Below the pieces are notes generated by a model. The model was not told the DNA's origin and ran no database searches. It saw only the letters and a list, made by a program, of their open reading frames with translations. The position numbers were made by a program, and so were the translations under genes. 64,000 nt of DNA from JBAYIE01 sp041665785 (GTDB lineage Bacteria; Bacteroidota; Bacteroidia; UKL13-3). The DNA is taken from the NCBI GenBank assembly GCA_041665785.1, contig JBAYIE010000004.1, forward strand, positions 81,135 through 145,134. Reading direction: 5' to 3'. Of this stretch, positions 35,850 to 44,768 are shown piece by piece; the stretch's first letter is position 1, and each line of letters starts with the position of its first letter.

Positions 35850-36353
35850 TTAGCGTAAAAACACATTCACCTTGCCTTTTTGGATGGTTACATCTACATG
35901 TTCCTGCAATGTTGTAGAAAGCGACATCCCTATAAAATCGGCACTGATGGGGTAAAGCCGGTGATTTCGGTCGACTAATACCAGGGTTTGGATTTTTTTG
36001 GTACCCATTCCTACAAACGGGAGCAAGGCATAAACAAAGGTACGACCGGTATTCAGAACGTCATCCACCACCAACACCGGTTTATCGGATAAGGAGATGG
36101 GAACCCCCAGTTTTACCTGTTCACGGTTCAGTTGGTCTTTATCGAGCAATACGCTGGTTACATGCACCTTAATCTTACTGATTTCGCCCAGTTCCTTCGC
36201 CAGAAGTGAGGCTACGGCATCACCTTTTCCGCTGATTCCGGCAACAATCAATTCCTTTTCATCGAAATTGCTTTCGTATACCTGATAGGCCAGACGTTTA
36301 ATCATGCGTGAGATCTGCTTGTCGTTCAGAATTTGGGTTGATGGAATGCTCAT
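35850..36353 (-). CDS. PyrR-like phosphoribosyltransferase
   Basis: 167 residues, type I PRTase fold. The PRPP-binding motif VLVVDDVLNTGRTFVYAL is complete, and the pattern IVAGISGKGDAVASLLAKEL and VTSVLLDKDQLN matches PyrR/uracil-PRTase-like proteins of this phylum. It could salvage uracil or a related base, or act in regulation; it is not next to pyrimidine genes, so the base is unknown. It is divergent from the L31 gene. Called as a PyrR-like PRTase rather than pyrR itself. Confidence 0.85.
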   Translation of the reverse strand: MSIPSTQILNDKQISRMIKRLAYQVYESNFDEKELIVAGISGKGDAVASLLAKELGEISKIKVHVTSVLLDKDQLNREQVKLGVPISLSDKPVLVVDDVLNTGRTFVYALLPFVGMGTKKIQTLVLVDRNHRLYPISADFIGMSLSTTLQEHVDVTIQKGKVNVFLR

Positions 36354-36437
36354 GTTTTGAAATTAGTAAACCAAAAGTACGAAATCGCAGGTTAAGCCGC
36401 ATGGGCAAGGGAATGAAATTTATTTTTAGGCTAACAA

Positions 36438-36468
36438 TTTGCAGAAAAAAGATTTATCGCTATATTTG
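36438..36468 (+). promoter_or_regulatory. Promoter of the L31 type B gene
   Basis: TTTG at 36438-36441, a 19-bp spacer and a perfect TATATTTG at 36461-36468. The start would fall about 36473-36475, about 20 bases before the ATG. A strong match to the Bacteroidota housekeeping promoter, as expected for a ribosomal protein. Confidence 0.82.
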
Positions 36469-36494
36469 CAACCCACTTAAAAAATATTGGTCAC

Positions 36495-36746
36495 ATGAAA
36501 GCTGATATCCACCCAAAGAATTTTAGACTGGTCGTGTTTAAAGACATGTCGAATGACTATGCCTTTTTAACCCGTTCCGCTGTAGATACCCGTGAAACCA
36601 TCAAATGGGAAGACGGAAACGAATACCCGCTTTTCAAACTGGAGATTTCGCATAAATCGCACCCGTTCTTTACCGGTCAACATATGTTTGTAGATACTGC
36701 AGGTCGTATTGACAAGTTCAACAAACGCTATTCCAAGAAAAAGTAG
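36495..36746 (+). CDS. rpmE2: 50S ribosomal protein L31 type B
   Basis: 83 residues, the normal length. It begins MKADIHPKNFRLVVFKDM and includes SHPFFTGQHMFVDTAGRIDKF, the type B signature. It lacks the zinc-binding cysteines of type A L31. In some bacteria this form replaces the zinc form under zinc shortage; here it may simply be the only L31, and no Zur-like site is seen in its promoter. Single-gene transcript with its own promoter and terminator. Confidence 0.97.
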   Translation: MKADIHPKNFRLVVFKDMSNDYAFLTRSAVDTRETIKWEDGNEYPLFKLEISHKSHPFFTGQHMFVDTAGRIDKFNKRYSKKK

Positions 36747-36772
36747 TAGTAGTTTTTCATAGAAATGAAAAG

Positions 36773-36800
36773 GCTCTCCAAGGTATTGGAGGGCTTTTTT
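36773..36800 (+). terminator. Intrinsic terminator after rpmE2
   Basis: A 9-bp stem GCTCTCCAA / TTGGAGGGC (one T-G pair), GGTA loop, then six T. It lies 26 bp after the stop codon. Confidence 0.85.
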
Positions 36801-36814
36801 ATTATACTCGTACC

Positions 36815-38011
36815 ATGAATTTTATTTTGTTCGATGGTGAAGAAAGGGAAGGGTTACTACCGTTTACCTTTACCCGGCCCGTTGCGGCCATCCGAACCGG
36901 GATCCTGACCATGGCTGAAAAATGGGAGCGAAACCTCGGTCAATCCGTTTCGTACAAGACTCAACCTTATTTGCAGGTAAAATACCCACTTCAATCAGCC
37001 GACGATAATATCCTGATAAACGGAGCTTATGGACCAGAACCTGCCCTGATTCAGGCTATTCATACCCTGCAGTCCGGTGAAGGATTGTATGATGAAGAAA
37101 AGCTGATTGCCTGCAGAGTTGATGCCGCCAGTCTGAGTAGTTTTGATCATGCACAAACCTTCAAGTCTATTTCCTATTCACATACGGGAATTCATATCCG
37201 TTTTACATATGATATTTTTTCGCTGAACGATAAGGCTATTCGGGAGGATTTCGAATTGCTGACCCGGGGCCGGATGTCGGAGCCTTTGTCGGATACCAAC
37301 CAATACCTGAAAAAAGAGCGCATTTTTATAGAGCCGGGAGCAAAAGTTGAATTCAGCATCCTGAATGCAACCGATGGACCCATCTATATTGGCAAAGATG
37401 CTGAGGTAATGGAAGGCTGCAAGATTCGTGGTCCTTTTGCCTTGTGCGAACACGGAGGGTTGAAGATGGATGCAAAAATTTATGGTGCCACTACTGTTGG
37501 ACCGTATTGTAAGGTAGGTGGTGAAGTAACCAATTCGGTTTTCTTTGGATATTCGAACAAAGGCCATGACGGATTTATAGGCAATTCGGTCATTGGTGAA
37601 TGGTGCAATCTGGGTGCAGATACCAATAATTCCAATTTAAAAAACACCTACGAGGAAGTGAAGTTGTGGAGTTACCGGACCGGTAAATTTGAAAAAACAG
37701 GTTTAACTTTTTGCGGATTGATTATGGGCGACCATTCAAAATGTGGCATCAATACCATGTTTAATACAGGTACTGTAGTAGGAGTAGCGGCAAATATTTT
37801 CGGATCCGGTTTCCCGCGAAATTTCATTCCCTCCTTTGCATGGGGTGGGGCACAGGGATTTGAAACGTTTCAGTTGAAAAAAATGTATCAGGTTGCCGTG
37901 GCCATGTGTTCACGTAGAAATGTGGAGTTCACAACCGATGATCAGGCTATTATAGATGAAGTTTTCAGATTGACCGCAACGTACCGACTCTGGGAAAAGA
38001 ACAAGGATTAA
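36815..38011 (+). CDS. GlmU-like sugar nucleotidyltransferase family protein
   Basis: 398 residues. The N-terminal part (MNFILFDGEEREGLLPFTFTRP, about 1-170) is the nucleotidyltransferase-like domain found in Bacteroidota 'GlmU family' proteins; the typical GxGTRM loop of true GlmU is not present. The C-terminal part (about 185-370) is a left-handed beta-helix with hexapeptide repeats (IYIGKDAEVMEGCKIRGPF, TVGPYCKVGGEV, NSVIGEWCNLGADTN). A sugar-phosphate nucleotidyl/acyl transfer role is expected, but the missing loop makes the activity uncertain. It sits between L31 and the repeat tract before tpiA. Confidence 0.85.
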   Translation: MNFILFDGEEREGLLPFTFTRPVAAIRTGILTMAEKWERNLGQSVSYKTQPYLQVKYPLQSADDNILINGAYGPEPALIQAIHTLQSGEGLYDEEKLIACRVDAASLSSFDHAQTFKSISYSHTGIHIRFTYDIFSLNDKAIREDFELLTRGRMSEPLSDTNQYLKKERIFIEPGAKVEFSILNATDGPIYIGKDAEVMEGCKIRGPFALCEHGGLKMDAKIYGATTVGPYCKVGGEVTNSVFFGYSNKGHDGFIGNSVIGEWCNLGADTNNSNLKNTYEEVKLWSYRTGKFEKTGLTFCGLIMGDHSKCGINTMFNTGTVVGVAANIFGSGFPRNFIPSFAWGGAQGFETFQLKKMYQVAVAMCSRRNVEFTTDDQAIIDEVFRLTATYRLWEKNKD

Positions 38012-38268
38012 TAACAAATTACGAATTACAAATTACGAAGTAGCTAACCAACGAACACTAACTCAATTACATAATTACATAATTACGAATTACAAATTAC
38101 GAAGTACGAAGTAGCTAACCAACGAACACTAACTCAATTACATAATTACGAATTACAAATTACAAAGTACGAAGTAGCTAACCAACGAACTATCACTCAA
38201 TAACGAATAACGAATAACCAATAACCAATAACCAATAACAAATAACCATTAACCATTAACGAATAACC
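38012..38268. repeat. Short-word repeat tract between the GlmU-like gene and tpiA
   Basis: About 257 bp built from short AT-rich words. The block GTAGCTAACCAACGAAC occurs at 38040, 38111 and 38174 (steps of 71 and 63 bp), joined by runs of AATTACGAATTACAAATTACG. From about 38203 this changes to a 7-mer array of the type AATAACC/AATAACG, which runs to the last base before the tpiA ATG at 38270. It is not a CRISPR, since there are no unique spacers. It leaves no conventional promoter for tpiA. Confidence 0.9.
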
Positions 38269-38269
38269 A

Positions 38270-39028
38270 ATGAGAAAGAAGATAATTGCCGGCAACTGGA
38301 AAATGAACAAGAGCTTTGACGAGGCTATGGCCTTGACATCTGAAGTGGTGAATATGATTCAAACCGAGTATCAGGGAAGTGCCGAAACGGTATTGATTCC
38401 ACCTTTTGTTTATGTGAATGCAGTGAGCCGTATGCTCAGCGGATCAGTGAGCAGTGGCGCTCAAAATTGCAGTAATCATCCAGCTGGTGCTTACACCGGT
38501 GAAGTAAGTGCATCCATGATTAAAAGTTGTGGTGCCAAGTATGTCATCATCGGTCACAGCGAGCGACGTCAGTTTTTTGGAGAACACAATGCATGGCTGG
38601 CGCAAAAAGTAGATGCGGCCCTGGCTCATGGTTTATTGCCCTTATATTGTTGCGGTGAAACATTGGAAGAAAGAGAATCCAACAATCATTTTGCTGTATT
38701 AAAAGCCCAGGTGAGCGAAGGCTTATTTCATTTAACAGATGAACTCATGAGCAAGGTGGTTGTTGCCTATGAACCGGTATGGGCAATAGGCACAGGAAAA
38801 ACAGCCAGCACAGCACAAGCGCAGGAAGTGCATGCATTTATCCGGAACCTGATCAGTGAAAAATACAATGCTGCTGTAGCCGATTCGATTACCATCCAAT
38901 ACGGAGGCAGTGTGAAACCTGATAATGCTGCAGAGCTTTTTGCAGCTCCCGATATTGATGGAGCATTGGTAGGCGGAGCTGCTTTACAAAGCCGCAGTTT
39001 TGTAGATATTGTTAAAGCCATGAAATAG
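38270..39028 (+). CDS. tpiA: Triosephosphate isomerase
   Basis: 252 residues, normal length. It interconverts dihydroxyacetone phosphate and glyceraldehyde 3-phosphate in glycolysis. Diagnostic residues: Lys in AGNWKMNKSF, catalytic His in IIGHSERRQFFGE, catalytic Glu in VAYEPVWAIGTGKTA (loop 6 follows), and the phosphate-binding YGGSVKPDNA and GALVGGAAL. The start ATG is fixed by the conserved MRKKIIAGNWKMN. Its 5' leader consists entirely of the short-word repeat tract. A terminator follows. Confidence 0.98.
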   Translation: MRKKIIAGNWKMNKSFDEAMALTSEVVNMIQTEYQGSAETVLIPPFVYVNAVSRMLSGSVSSGAQNCSNHPAGAYTGEVSASMIKSCGAKYVIIGHSERRQFFGEHNAWLAQKVDAALAHGLLPLYCCGETLEERESNNHFAVLKAQVSEGLFHLTDELMSKVVVAYEPVWAIGTGKTASTAQAQEVHAFIRNLISEKYNAAVADSITIQYGGSVKPDNAAELFAAPDIDGALVGGAALQSRSFVDIVKAMK

Positions 39029-39044
39029 AAATTACACGAAACAA

Positions 39045-39072
39045 AAAAGCACCCCCGAGGGGTGCTTTTTTT
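39045..39072. terminator. Intrinsic terminator after tpiA (bidirectional)
   Basis: A stem AAAAGCACCCC / GGGGTGCTTTT with a 3-base loop CGA, then a T-run; the A-run on the left supplies the U-tract for the converging serS transcript. Confidence 0.92.
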
Positions 39073-39097
39073 ATGCATTGAATCTTCAACGCAATAG

Positions 39098-40369
39098 TTA
39101 GTTGATCATGTCAAATCCTGTATAAGGAATTAATGCTTTTGGAATTTTTATTCCTTCCGGTGTCTGGTTATTCTCCAGTAAAGTTGCTACAATGCGTGGC
39201 AAGGCAAGTGCACTGCCATTCAGGGTATGAACCAAAACGTTTTTACCATCTTTATTTTTGAACCGACACTTGAGACGATTGGCCTGAAAACTTTCGAAAT
39301 TGGAAGTAGAGCTTACTTCAAGCCAACGTTTTTGAGCAGCACTGTAAGTTTCAAAATCGTAGGTTAAAGCGGATGCAAAACTCATATCTCCACCGCACAA
39401 ACGTAATATGCGGTATGGCAATTCGAGTTTCTCAAGTAATCCTTTTACATGATTAACCATTTCTTCGAGCACCTTGTAAGAATGGTCGGGATGCACAACT
39501 TGCACTATTTCTACCTTATCGAATTGATGCAAACGATTCAATCCGCGAACATGCGCTCCCCAAGCACCAGCTTCGCGACGGAAACAAGGGGTATAACCCG
39601 TATTTTTAACGGGTAACTCCTCTTCTTTCAAAATAACATCGCGGTACATATTGGTTACCGGTACTTCAGCTGTTGGGATCAGATAAAGGTCGTCGATTCC
39701 TACATGGTACATTTGGCCTTCTTTATCCGGCAACTGACCGGTTCCAAATCCGCTATCGGCATTCACTACTATGGGGGTCATTACTTCACGGTAACCGGCC
39801 TTACCGGCTTCATCGAGAAAGAAATTGATCATAGCCCGCTGCAGGCGTGCTCCTTTGCCTTTATATACCGGAAATCCGGCACCTGTTATTTTAACACCGA
39901 GTTCAAAATCGATGATATCGTATTTCTTAATAAGTTCCCAATGCGGCAGGGCACCTTCGTGCAAATCAGGAATCACCGCATGTTCAAAAATATTCAGATT
40001 CTCTTCCGGTGTTTTTCCTTCAGGAACTGAACTGTGAGGAAGATTGGGCAGAGTAATCAATAAATTAAACACATCCTGTTCCAGATTCCTGGTTTTTTCT
40101 TCCAGCATCTTTGCCTTCTCTTTCAGATTGATTGAATCCGCTTTTATCGCCTCGGCCTCATCTTTCAGTCCGCTTTTCATCAAGTCACCTATTTTACGTG
40201 CCAGTGCATTCCCTGCTGCAAGGGTAGCTTCGAGTTCAGCCTGTACCGTACGCTTTTGTTCATCCAGACGATTGATTTCATCCACTGTTTCCAGAGGTTT
40301 GAAATGTTTTTTGGCCAGTCGTTTTTTAACTTCTTCCGGTTGTTCGCGAATGATGCTGAGTTGTAACAT
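39098..40369 (-). CDS. serS: Seryl-tRNA synthetase
   Basis: 423 residues, full length. It charges tRNA-Ser with serine (class II synthetase). The N-terminal coiled-coil arm (about 30-105; KRTVQAELEATLAAGNALA, EAEAIKADSINLKEK) contacts the tRNA. Motif 2 is FRREAGAWGAHVRGLNRLHQ and motif 3 is GSALALPRIVATLLEN; TAEVPVTNMYRD binds serine. The next gene (cyclophilin) lies 19 bp upstream, so the two may share a transcript. Confidence 0.98.
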   Translation of the reverse strand: MLQLSIIREQPEEVKKRLAKKHFKPLETVDEINRLDEQKRTVQAELEATLAAGNALARKIGDLMKSGLKDEAEAIKADSINLKEKAKMLEEKTRNLEQDVFNLLITLPNLPHSSVPEGKTPEENLNIFEHAVIPDLHEGALPHWELIKKYDIIDFELGVKITGAGFPVYKGKGARLQRAMINFFLDEAGKAGYREVMTPIVVNADSGFGTGQLPDKEGQMYHVGIDDLYLIPTAEVPVTNMYRDVILKEEELPVKNTGYTPCFRREAGAWGAHVRGLNRLHQFDKVEIVQVVHPDHSYKVLEEMVNHVKGLLEKLELPYRILRLCGGDMSFASALTYDFETYSAAQKRWLEVSSTSNFESFQANRLKCRFKNKDGKNVLVHTLNGSALALPRIVATLLENNQTPEGIKIPKALIPYTGFDMIN

Positions 40370-40388
40370 GATGATAGTTGCCTGTGAA

Positions 40389-40829
40389 TTAAGCTTCGCT
40401 GATTGTTACTTTGATCATTTTATCTCCCTGACTGATTTGATCAATGATGTCCAAACCTTCTACTACTTTTCCGAACACGGTGTGGTTACGATCCAGATGT
40501 TGTGTATTCATACGGTTGTGGCAGATGAAGAATTGTGATCCGCCGGTATCCCGGCCTGCATGCGCCATAGATAATACTCCGCGGTCGTGACGTTGATTTT
40601 CGCCGGTCAACTCACATTTAATAGTATACCCAGGTCCACCATTACCAATTCCATTCGGGCAACCACCCTGAATTACAAAATCGGGGATCACCCGGTGAAA
40701 AGAAAGTCCGTTATAAAAACCACTTTCGGCGAGTTTTATAAAGTTGGCAACCGTGTTGGGGGCATCTTTTTCAAAGAATTCGATCTTCATGGTGCCTTTT
40801 TCCGTTTGGATTTCTGCAATTTTCGTCAT
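40389..40829 (-). CDS. Cyclophilin-type peptidyl-prolyl cis-trans isomerase
   Basis: I start at the ATG at 40829 (MTKIAEIQTEKGTMKIEFF), giving 146 residues; the frame is open to 40895 but the extra part is not cyclophilin-like. The core motifs are FIKLAESGFYNGLSFHRVIP, DFVIQGGCPNG, GVLSMAHAGRDTGGSQFFIC and the end HTVFGKVVEGLDIIDQI. The catalytic Arg in FHRVI is kept. No signal peptide is present with this start, so it is cytoplasmic. It helps fold proteins by turning X-Pro bonds. It lies 19 bp ahead of serS. Confidence 0.95.
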   Translation of the reverse strand: MTKIAEIQTEKGTMKIEFFEKDAPNTVANFIKLAESGFYNGLSFHRVIPDFVIQGGCPNGIGNGGPGYTIKCELTGENQRHDRGVLSMAHAGRDTGGSQFFICHNRMNTQHLDRNHTVFGKVVEGLDIIDQISQGDKMIKVTISEA

Positions 40830-41056
40830 GTATTTCACAATTAAGGGGTGCAAATTTAATAAACAATCGGGAATAAAGAACCGTCCGATTGCCAAAAGCC
40901 ATCTCCCGGTTTGCTTTTCTCTTTAACAACTTCAGGTTTTCATATTTTAATTTATGCATTAGCATGATAAGCAGACGAATAAGGAATATATTCAAGAAGT
41001 CAAAGTCATTATGATGATTTTAACCGTAGCATTCAAAAACTGTATATTCGCGTTGG

Positions 41057-43267
41057 ATGAACCATTTGCCCCACCTCATCATTGATTTGGCGTTGATTCT
41101 GTTAGCCGCAGGAGTAGTAACCCTCTTGTTCAGAAAATTAAGACAACCTGTAGTGCTGGGTTATATCATTGCCGGTTTACTGGTGGGCCCGAGTTTCAAA
41201 TTGATCCCTACAGTGGTGGAGATGGACAGCATAAAGATTTGGGCCGACATTGGCATTATCTTTTTGTTGTTCAGTCTGGGTTTGGAATTCAGTTTCAAGA
41301 AACTCATCAAAGTGGGCAGCACTGCAGTGATTACCGGTTTTTTTGAAATAGCTGCAATGACGATTACCGGATATTACCTTGGTCAACTCATGGGTTGGAG
41401 CAATATGGACAGCTTATACCTGGGGGGCATTATCGCGATTTCTTCTACAACTATTATTTTCAGAGCATTTGATGAACTGAATATCAAACATAAAAAGTTT
41501 GCAGGTATTGTTATCGGAGTCTTAATCATTGAAGATCTGGTTGCGGTATTGCTGATGGTATTGCTTTCGACAGTTGCGGTTAGCAAGCAATTTGAAGGTG
41601 CTGCATTAATGGAAGCCGGACTCAAACTGGGATTTTTCCTGATCCTATGGTTTATAACCGGGATCTTTTTTCTGCCCGGTATACTCAAACGTGCTTCTAA
41701 ATTTTTAAACGATGAAACCATACTCATCATTTCCATTGGTTTGTGTTTGGGTATGGTGTTGCTGGCTTCTATGGCAGGGTTTTCTGCAGCTCTGGGTGCT
41801 TTCATGATGGGCAGTTTATTAGCAGAAACCACGCAGGCCGAACATATTGAACGTGTGTTTAAGCCGGTTAAAAATTTATTCGGTGCTGTCTTTTTTGTTT
41901 CGGTGGGTATGTTAATCAGTCCAATGTTGTTGGTAGAATACGCACTTCCGGTTTTGTTGGTCACCATCTGCGTTATGTTAGGCAAGACCTTGTACGTCGG
42001 TATTGGTTCTTTGCTATCCGGACAACCCCTGAAGCAAAGCATTCAGGCAGGAACAAGTATGTCGCAAATCGGCGAATTTTCATTCATCATAGCTACCTTG
42101 GGTGTAACGCTGAATGTGACCCATGATTTTCTGTACCCTATTGCTGTTGGGGTTTCAGTAATTACAACCTTTTTTACGCCGTTTATGATTCGACTGGCCG
42201 ATCCGTTGAATAATTTTCTGGAGCGAACCTTGCCTCAAAAATGGCTATCCAGTTTAAACCAGTACAGTACGGGAGCTCAACGCATACAAACAGCGAATCA
42301 CTGGCGCAATGTGTTGCAATCCTTTATTGAAATTGTAGGAATCAACTCAGTGATTCTGATAGCCATTATTTTATTAACCAAAAATATTGTGGAACCTTTT
42401 GTATCCTTATCAGGTGATATTGGTAAAATCGTTACAGCCACATTGGCATTGTTGGCTATGTCGCCCTTCTTATGGATGCTGACCACAAAAAAAATCAACA
42501 AACCCTCTTATACGCAATTGTGGCTGATCAAATACAACCGCGGTCCTATCATTGTGATGGAAGTTTTCCGTGTAACGCTGGGAATTGCATTTGTGGCGGT
42601 GCTGTTTATTCAGTTGTTTTCAACCATCATTGCGCTGGTTATTGCATTTGTGATTATGATAGTTGCAGGATTTATTTTTGCCCGCAAGTTGCATGCATTT
42701 TCGATGCGCATTGAAGATCGGTTTTTGGATAATCTGAATTTGCGTGAATCTCAGAATATACGGTCCAAAGTTGATACCTTAATTCCATGGGATGCGCATC
42801 TTGCTTATTTTGATATTGATATCGATTCTACATTAGTAGGTAAACCACTTTCTGAACTGGCCATACGCGAACAGTTTGGTGTGAACCTGGCAATGATCGA
42901 ACGTGGAAACCGGGTTATCATGGTGCCAAACAAAGACGATAAATTGTATCCGTTTGACCGGATTGCAGTCATTGGAACGGATGAACAAATCATGCAGTTT
43001 AAATCAACCATCGAAGCGGCGAACAATGCCCAGCAATTTGAAGAAATCACGGCCAATATTTCCCTTACACAGATAACCGTTCAACCGGGATTTCCGTATT
43101 TGGGTAAAAGCATTCGGGAGAGCGGAATCCGTGAAAAAGTTAAAGGTTTAATCGTGGGAATAGAACGCAATGGAAACCGGATTCTGAATCCGGAATCAAC
43201 GATGATATTTGAACTCAACGATACCCTCTGGATAGTGGGAGACCGCAAGAAGGTAAGGATGCTGTAG
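41057..43267 (+). CDS. Monovalent cation:proton antiporter-2 (KefB/CPA2) with two C-terminal RCK_C domains
   Basis: 736 residues. The N-terminal antiporter domain (about 1-390) has some 12 membrane segments and the CPA2 features ISSTTIIFRAFDEL and IGVLIIEDLVAVLLMVLL, the latter with the acidic pair important for transport. A second hydrophobic block (about 410-550) adds about four segments. The cytoplasmic end holds two TrkA_C/RCK_C-type domains (about 585-655, LAIREQFGVNLAMIERGNR; about 665-736, REKVKGLIVGIERNGNRI), without the usual TrkA_N nucleotide-binding domain. K+ or Na+/H+ exchange is expected; ion choice cannot be read. A weak -7-like TATATTCG lies at 41043-41050. Confidence 0.92.
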   Translation: MNHLPHLIIDLALILLAAGVVTLLFRKLRQPVVLGYIIAGLLVGPSFKLIPTVVEMDSIKIWADIGIIFLLFSLGLEFSFKKLIKVGSTAVITGFFEIAAMTITGYYLGQLMGWSNMDSLYLGGIIAISSTTIIFRAFDELNIKHKKFAGIVIGVLIIEDLVAVLLMVLLSTVAVSKQFEGAALMEAGLKLGFFLILWFITGIFFLPGILKRASKFLNDETILIISIGLCLGMVLLASMAGFSAALGAFMMGSLLAETTQAEHIERVFKPVKNLFGAVFFVSVGMLISPMLLVEYALPVLLVTICVMLGKTLYVGIGSLLSGQPLKQSIQAGTSMSQIGEFSFIIATLGVTLNVTHDFLYPIAVGVSVITTFFTPFMIRLADPLNNFLERTLPQKWLSSLNQYSTGAQRIQTANHWRNVLQSFIEIVGINSVILIAIILLTKNIVEPFVSLSGDIGKIVTATLALLAMSPFLWMLTTKKINKPSYTQLWLIKYNRGPIIVMEVFRVTLGIAFVAVLFIQLFSTIIALVIAFVIMIVAGFIFARKLHAFSMRIEDRFLDNLNLRESQNIRSKVDTLIPWDAHLAYFDIDIDSTLVGKPLSELAIREQFGVNLAMIERGNRVIMVPNKDDKLYPFDRIAVIGTDEQIMQFKSTIEAANNAQQFEEITANISLTQITVQPGFPYLGKSIRESGIREKVKGLIVGIERNGNRILNPESTMIFELNDTLWIVGDRKKVRML

Positions 43268-43279
43268 AGGGGAATACGA

Positions 43280-43292
43280 TTATTCGGAATAA
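43280..43292. promoter_or_regulatory. Inverted repeat upstream of the lipoamide dehydrogenase gene
   Basis: TTATTC-G-GAATAA, a 6-bp inverted repeat about 30 bp before the ATG at 43322. It could be a regulator site; no matching copy was noticed elsewhere. Confidence 0.35.
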
Positions 43293-43321
43293 ACCTTTAT
43301 TTTGCAGCAAAATCAGATCAC

Positions 43322-44710
43322 ATGAACTACGATATACTTGTTATTGGAAGCGGTCCCGGCGGATATGTAGCTGCTATTCGGGCCAGTCAGCTGGGATTGA
43401 AAACAGCCATTGTTGAACGCGATAATCTGGGAGGAATTTGCCTCAATTGGGGTTGTATTCCAACCAAAGCATTGTTGAAATCGGCACAGGTATTTGATTA
43501 TATAAAACATGCGGGTGATTATGGAATTACCGTTGCCGATTCGAAACATGATTTTGCTGCTGTTGTAAAACGCAGTCGGGGTGTAGCAGAAGGCATGAGC
43601 AAAGGTGTTGCGTTTTTGATGAAGAAAAACAAAATAGATGTAATTCAGGGTTTTGGTAAACTCATGTCGGCCGGTAAAGTTGAAGTAACTGATGCGGCCG
43701 GATCAAAAAAGACCGTTGAAGCCAAACATGTGATATTAGCCACAGGCGCACGAAGCCGTGAATTGCCGAATATAAAAATAGATGGAAAGAAGGTGATTGG
43801 TTATCGTGAAGCCATGAGCTTGCAGGAACAACCAAAGTCGATGGTGGTTATGGGATCGGGTGCCATTGGAAGTGAGTTTGCCTATTTCTACAATGCCATG
43901 GGTACCAAAGTTACATTGGTAGAATATTTGCCGGTTATACTTCCCATTGAAGATGAAGAAGTGAGCAAAGAAGTTACCAAAGCATTCAAGAAATCAGGAA
44001 TTACAGTGATGACCGGAGCATCTGTAGAATCAGTCGATACCAAAGGAAATGGATGCAAGGTGAAAATTAAAACCGGCAATCTGGTGGAGGAACTGGAATG
44101 CGATGTGGTATTATCCGCAGTAGGTATTCAAACCAATTTAGAAAATCTCGGACTCGAGCAGGTGGGTGTAAAAACAGATAAAGGAAAGGTACTTACTGAT
44201 GCATATTATGCAACCAATATTAAAGGTGTGTATGCTATCGGAGATATTGTACAGGGTCCGGCTTTGGCACATGTGGCCAGTGCCGAAGGAATCATTTGTG
44301 TTGAAAAAATTGCCGGTCATCATCCGGAGCCTTTGAACTATAATAATATTCCCGGTTGTACTTATTGTTCACCGGAAGTAGCATCGGTAGGGTTTACTGA
44401 GAAAGCAGCTAAAGAGGCCGGCTATCAGATTAAGGTGGGGAAATTTCCATTCAGCGCATCAGGTAAGGCAAGTGCCGCCGGAGCAAAGGAAGGATTTGTA
44501 AAATTGGTTTTTGATGCCAAGTACGGAGAATTGCTTGGGGCTCATATGGTAGGTGCCAATGTCACAGAAATGATAGCAGAGATTGTGGCGGCACGTAAGC
44601 TGGAAACAACAGGTATGGAAATAATCAAGACTGTGCATCCGCATCCAACGATGAGCGAAGCCATAATGGAAGCGGCAGCTCAGGCATATGGCGAATGCAT
44701 TCATTTGTAA
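43322..44710 (+). CDS. lpdA: Dihydrolipoyl dehydrogenase (E3)
   Basis: 462 residues, normal length. FAD-binding GSGPGGYVAAIRA at the N-terminus, the redox disulfide in GGICLNWGCIPTKALL, NAD-binding VVMGSGAIGSEFAYFY, the second FAD motif YAIGDIVQGPALAHVA, and the C-terminal catalytic His/Glu in TVHPHPTMSEAIMEAA. It reoxidises dihydrolipoamide of 2-oxoacid dehydrogenase complexes. The CLNWGC spacing is the lipoamide-dehydrogenase form. A fused E1 gene lies about 2.3 kb downstream on the other strand, but no E2 gene is in the window. Confidence 0.97.
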   Translation: MNYDILVIGSGPGGYVAAIRASQLGLKTAIVERDNLGGICLNWGCIPTKALLKSAQVFDYIKHAGDYGITVADSKHDFAAVVKRSRGVAEGMSKGVAFLMKKNKIDVIQGFGKLMSAGKVEVTDAAGSKKTVEAKHVILATGARSRELPNIKIDGKKVIGYREAMSLQEQPKSMVVMGSGAIGSEFAYFYNAMGTKVTLVEYLPVILPIEDEEVSKEVTKAFKKSGITVMTGASVESVDTKGNGCKVKIKTGNLVEELECDVVLSAVGIQTNLENLGLEQVGVKTDKGKVLTDAYYATNIKGVYAIGDIVQGPALAHVASAEGIICVEKIAGHHPEPLNYNNIPGCTYCSPEVASVGFTEKAAKEAGYQIKVGKFPFSASGKASAAGAKEGFVKLVFDAKYGELLGAHMVGANVTEMIAEIVAARKLETTGMEIIKTVHPHPTMSEAIMEAAAQAYGECIHL

Positions 44711-44768
44711 TTCGAAATACAAACAGGGGAAGATTAAAATTCCCTGCAACTGAAAATTATTCAGCGTC

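Noticed and set aside
38012..38268. Possible CRISPR array
   Set aside because: The units are made only of the same short words; there are no unique spacers and no cas genes nearby.
41383..42042. Minus-strand 219-codon frame
   Set aside because: Antisense to the membrane segments of the antiporter; long antisense frames are common opposite such codon patterns.
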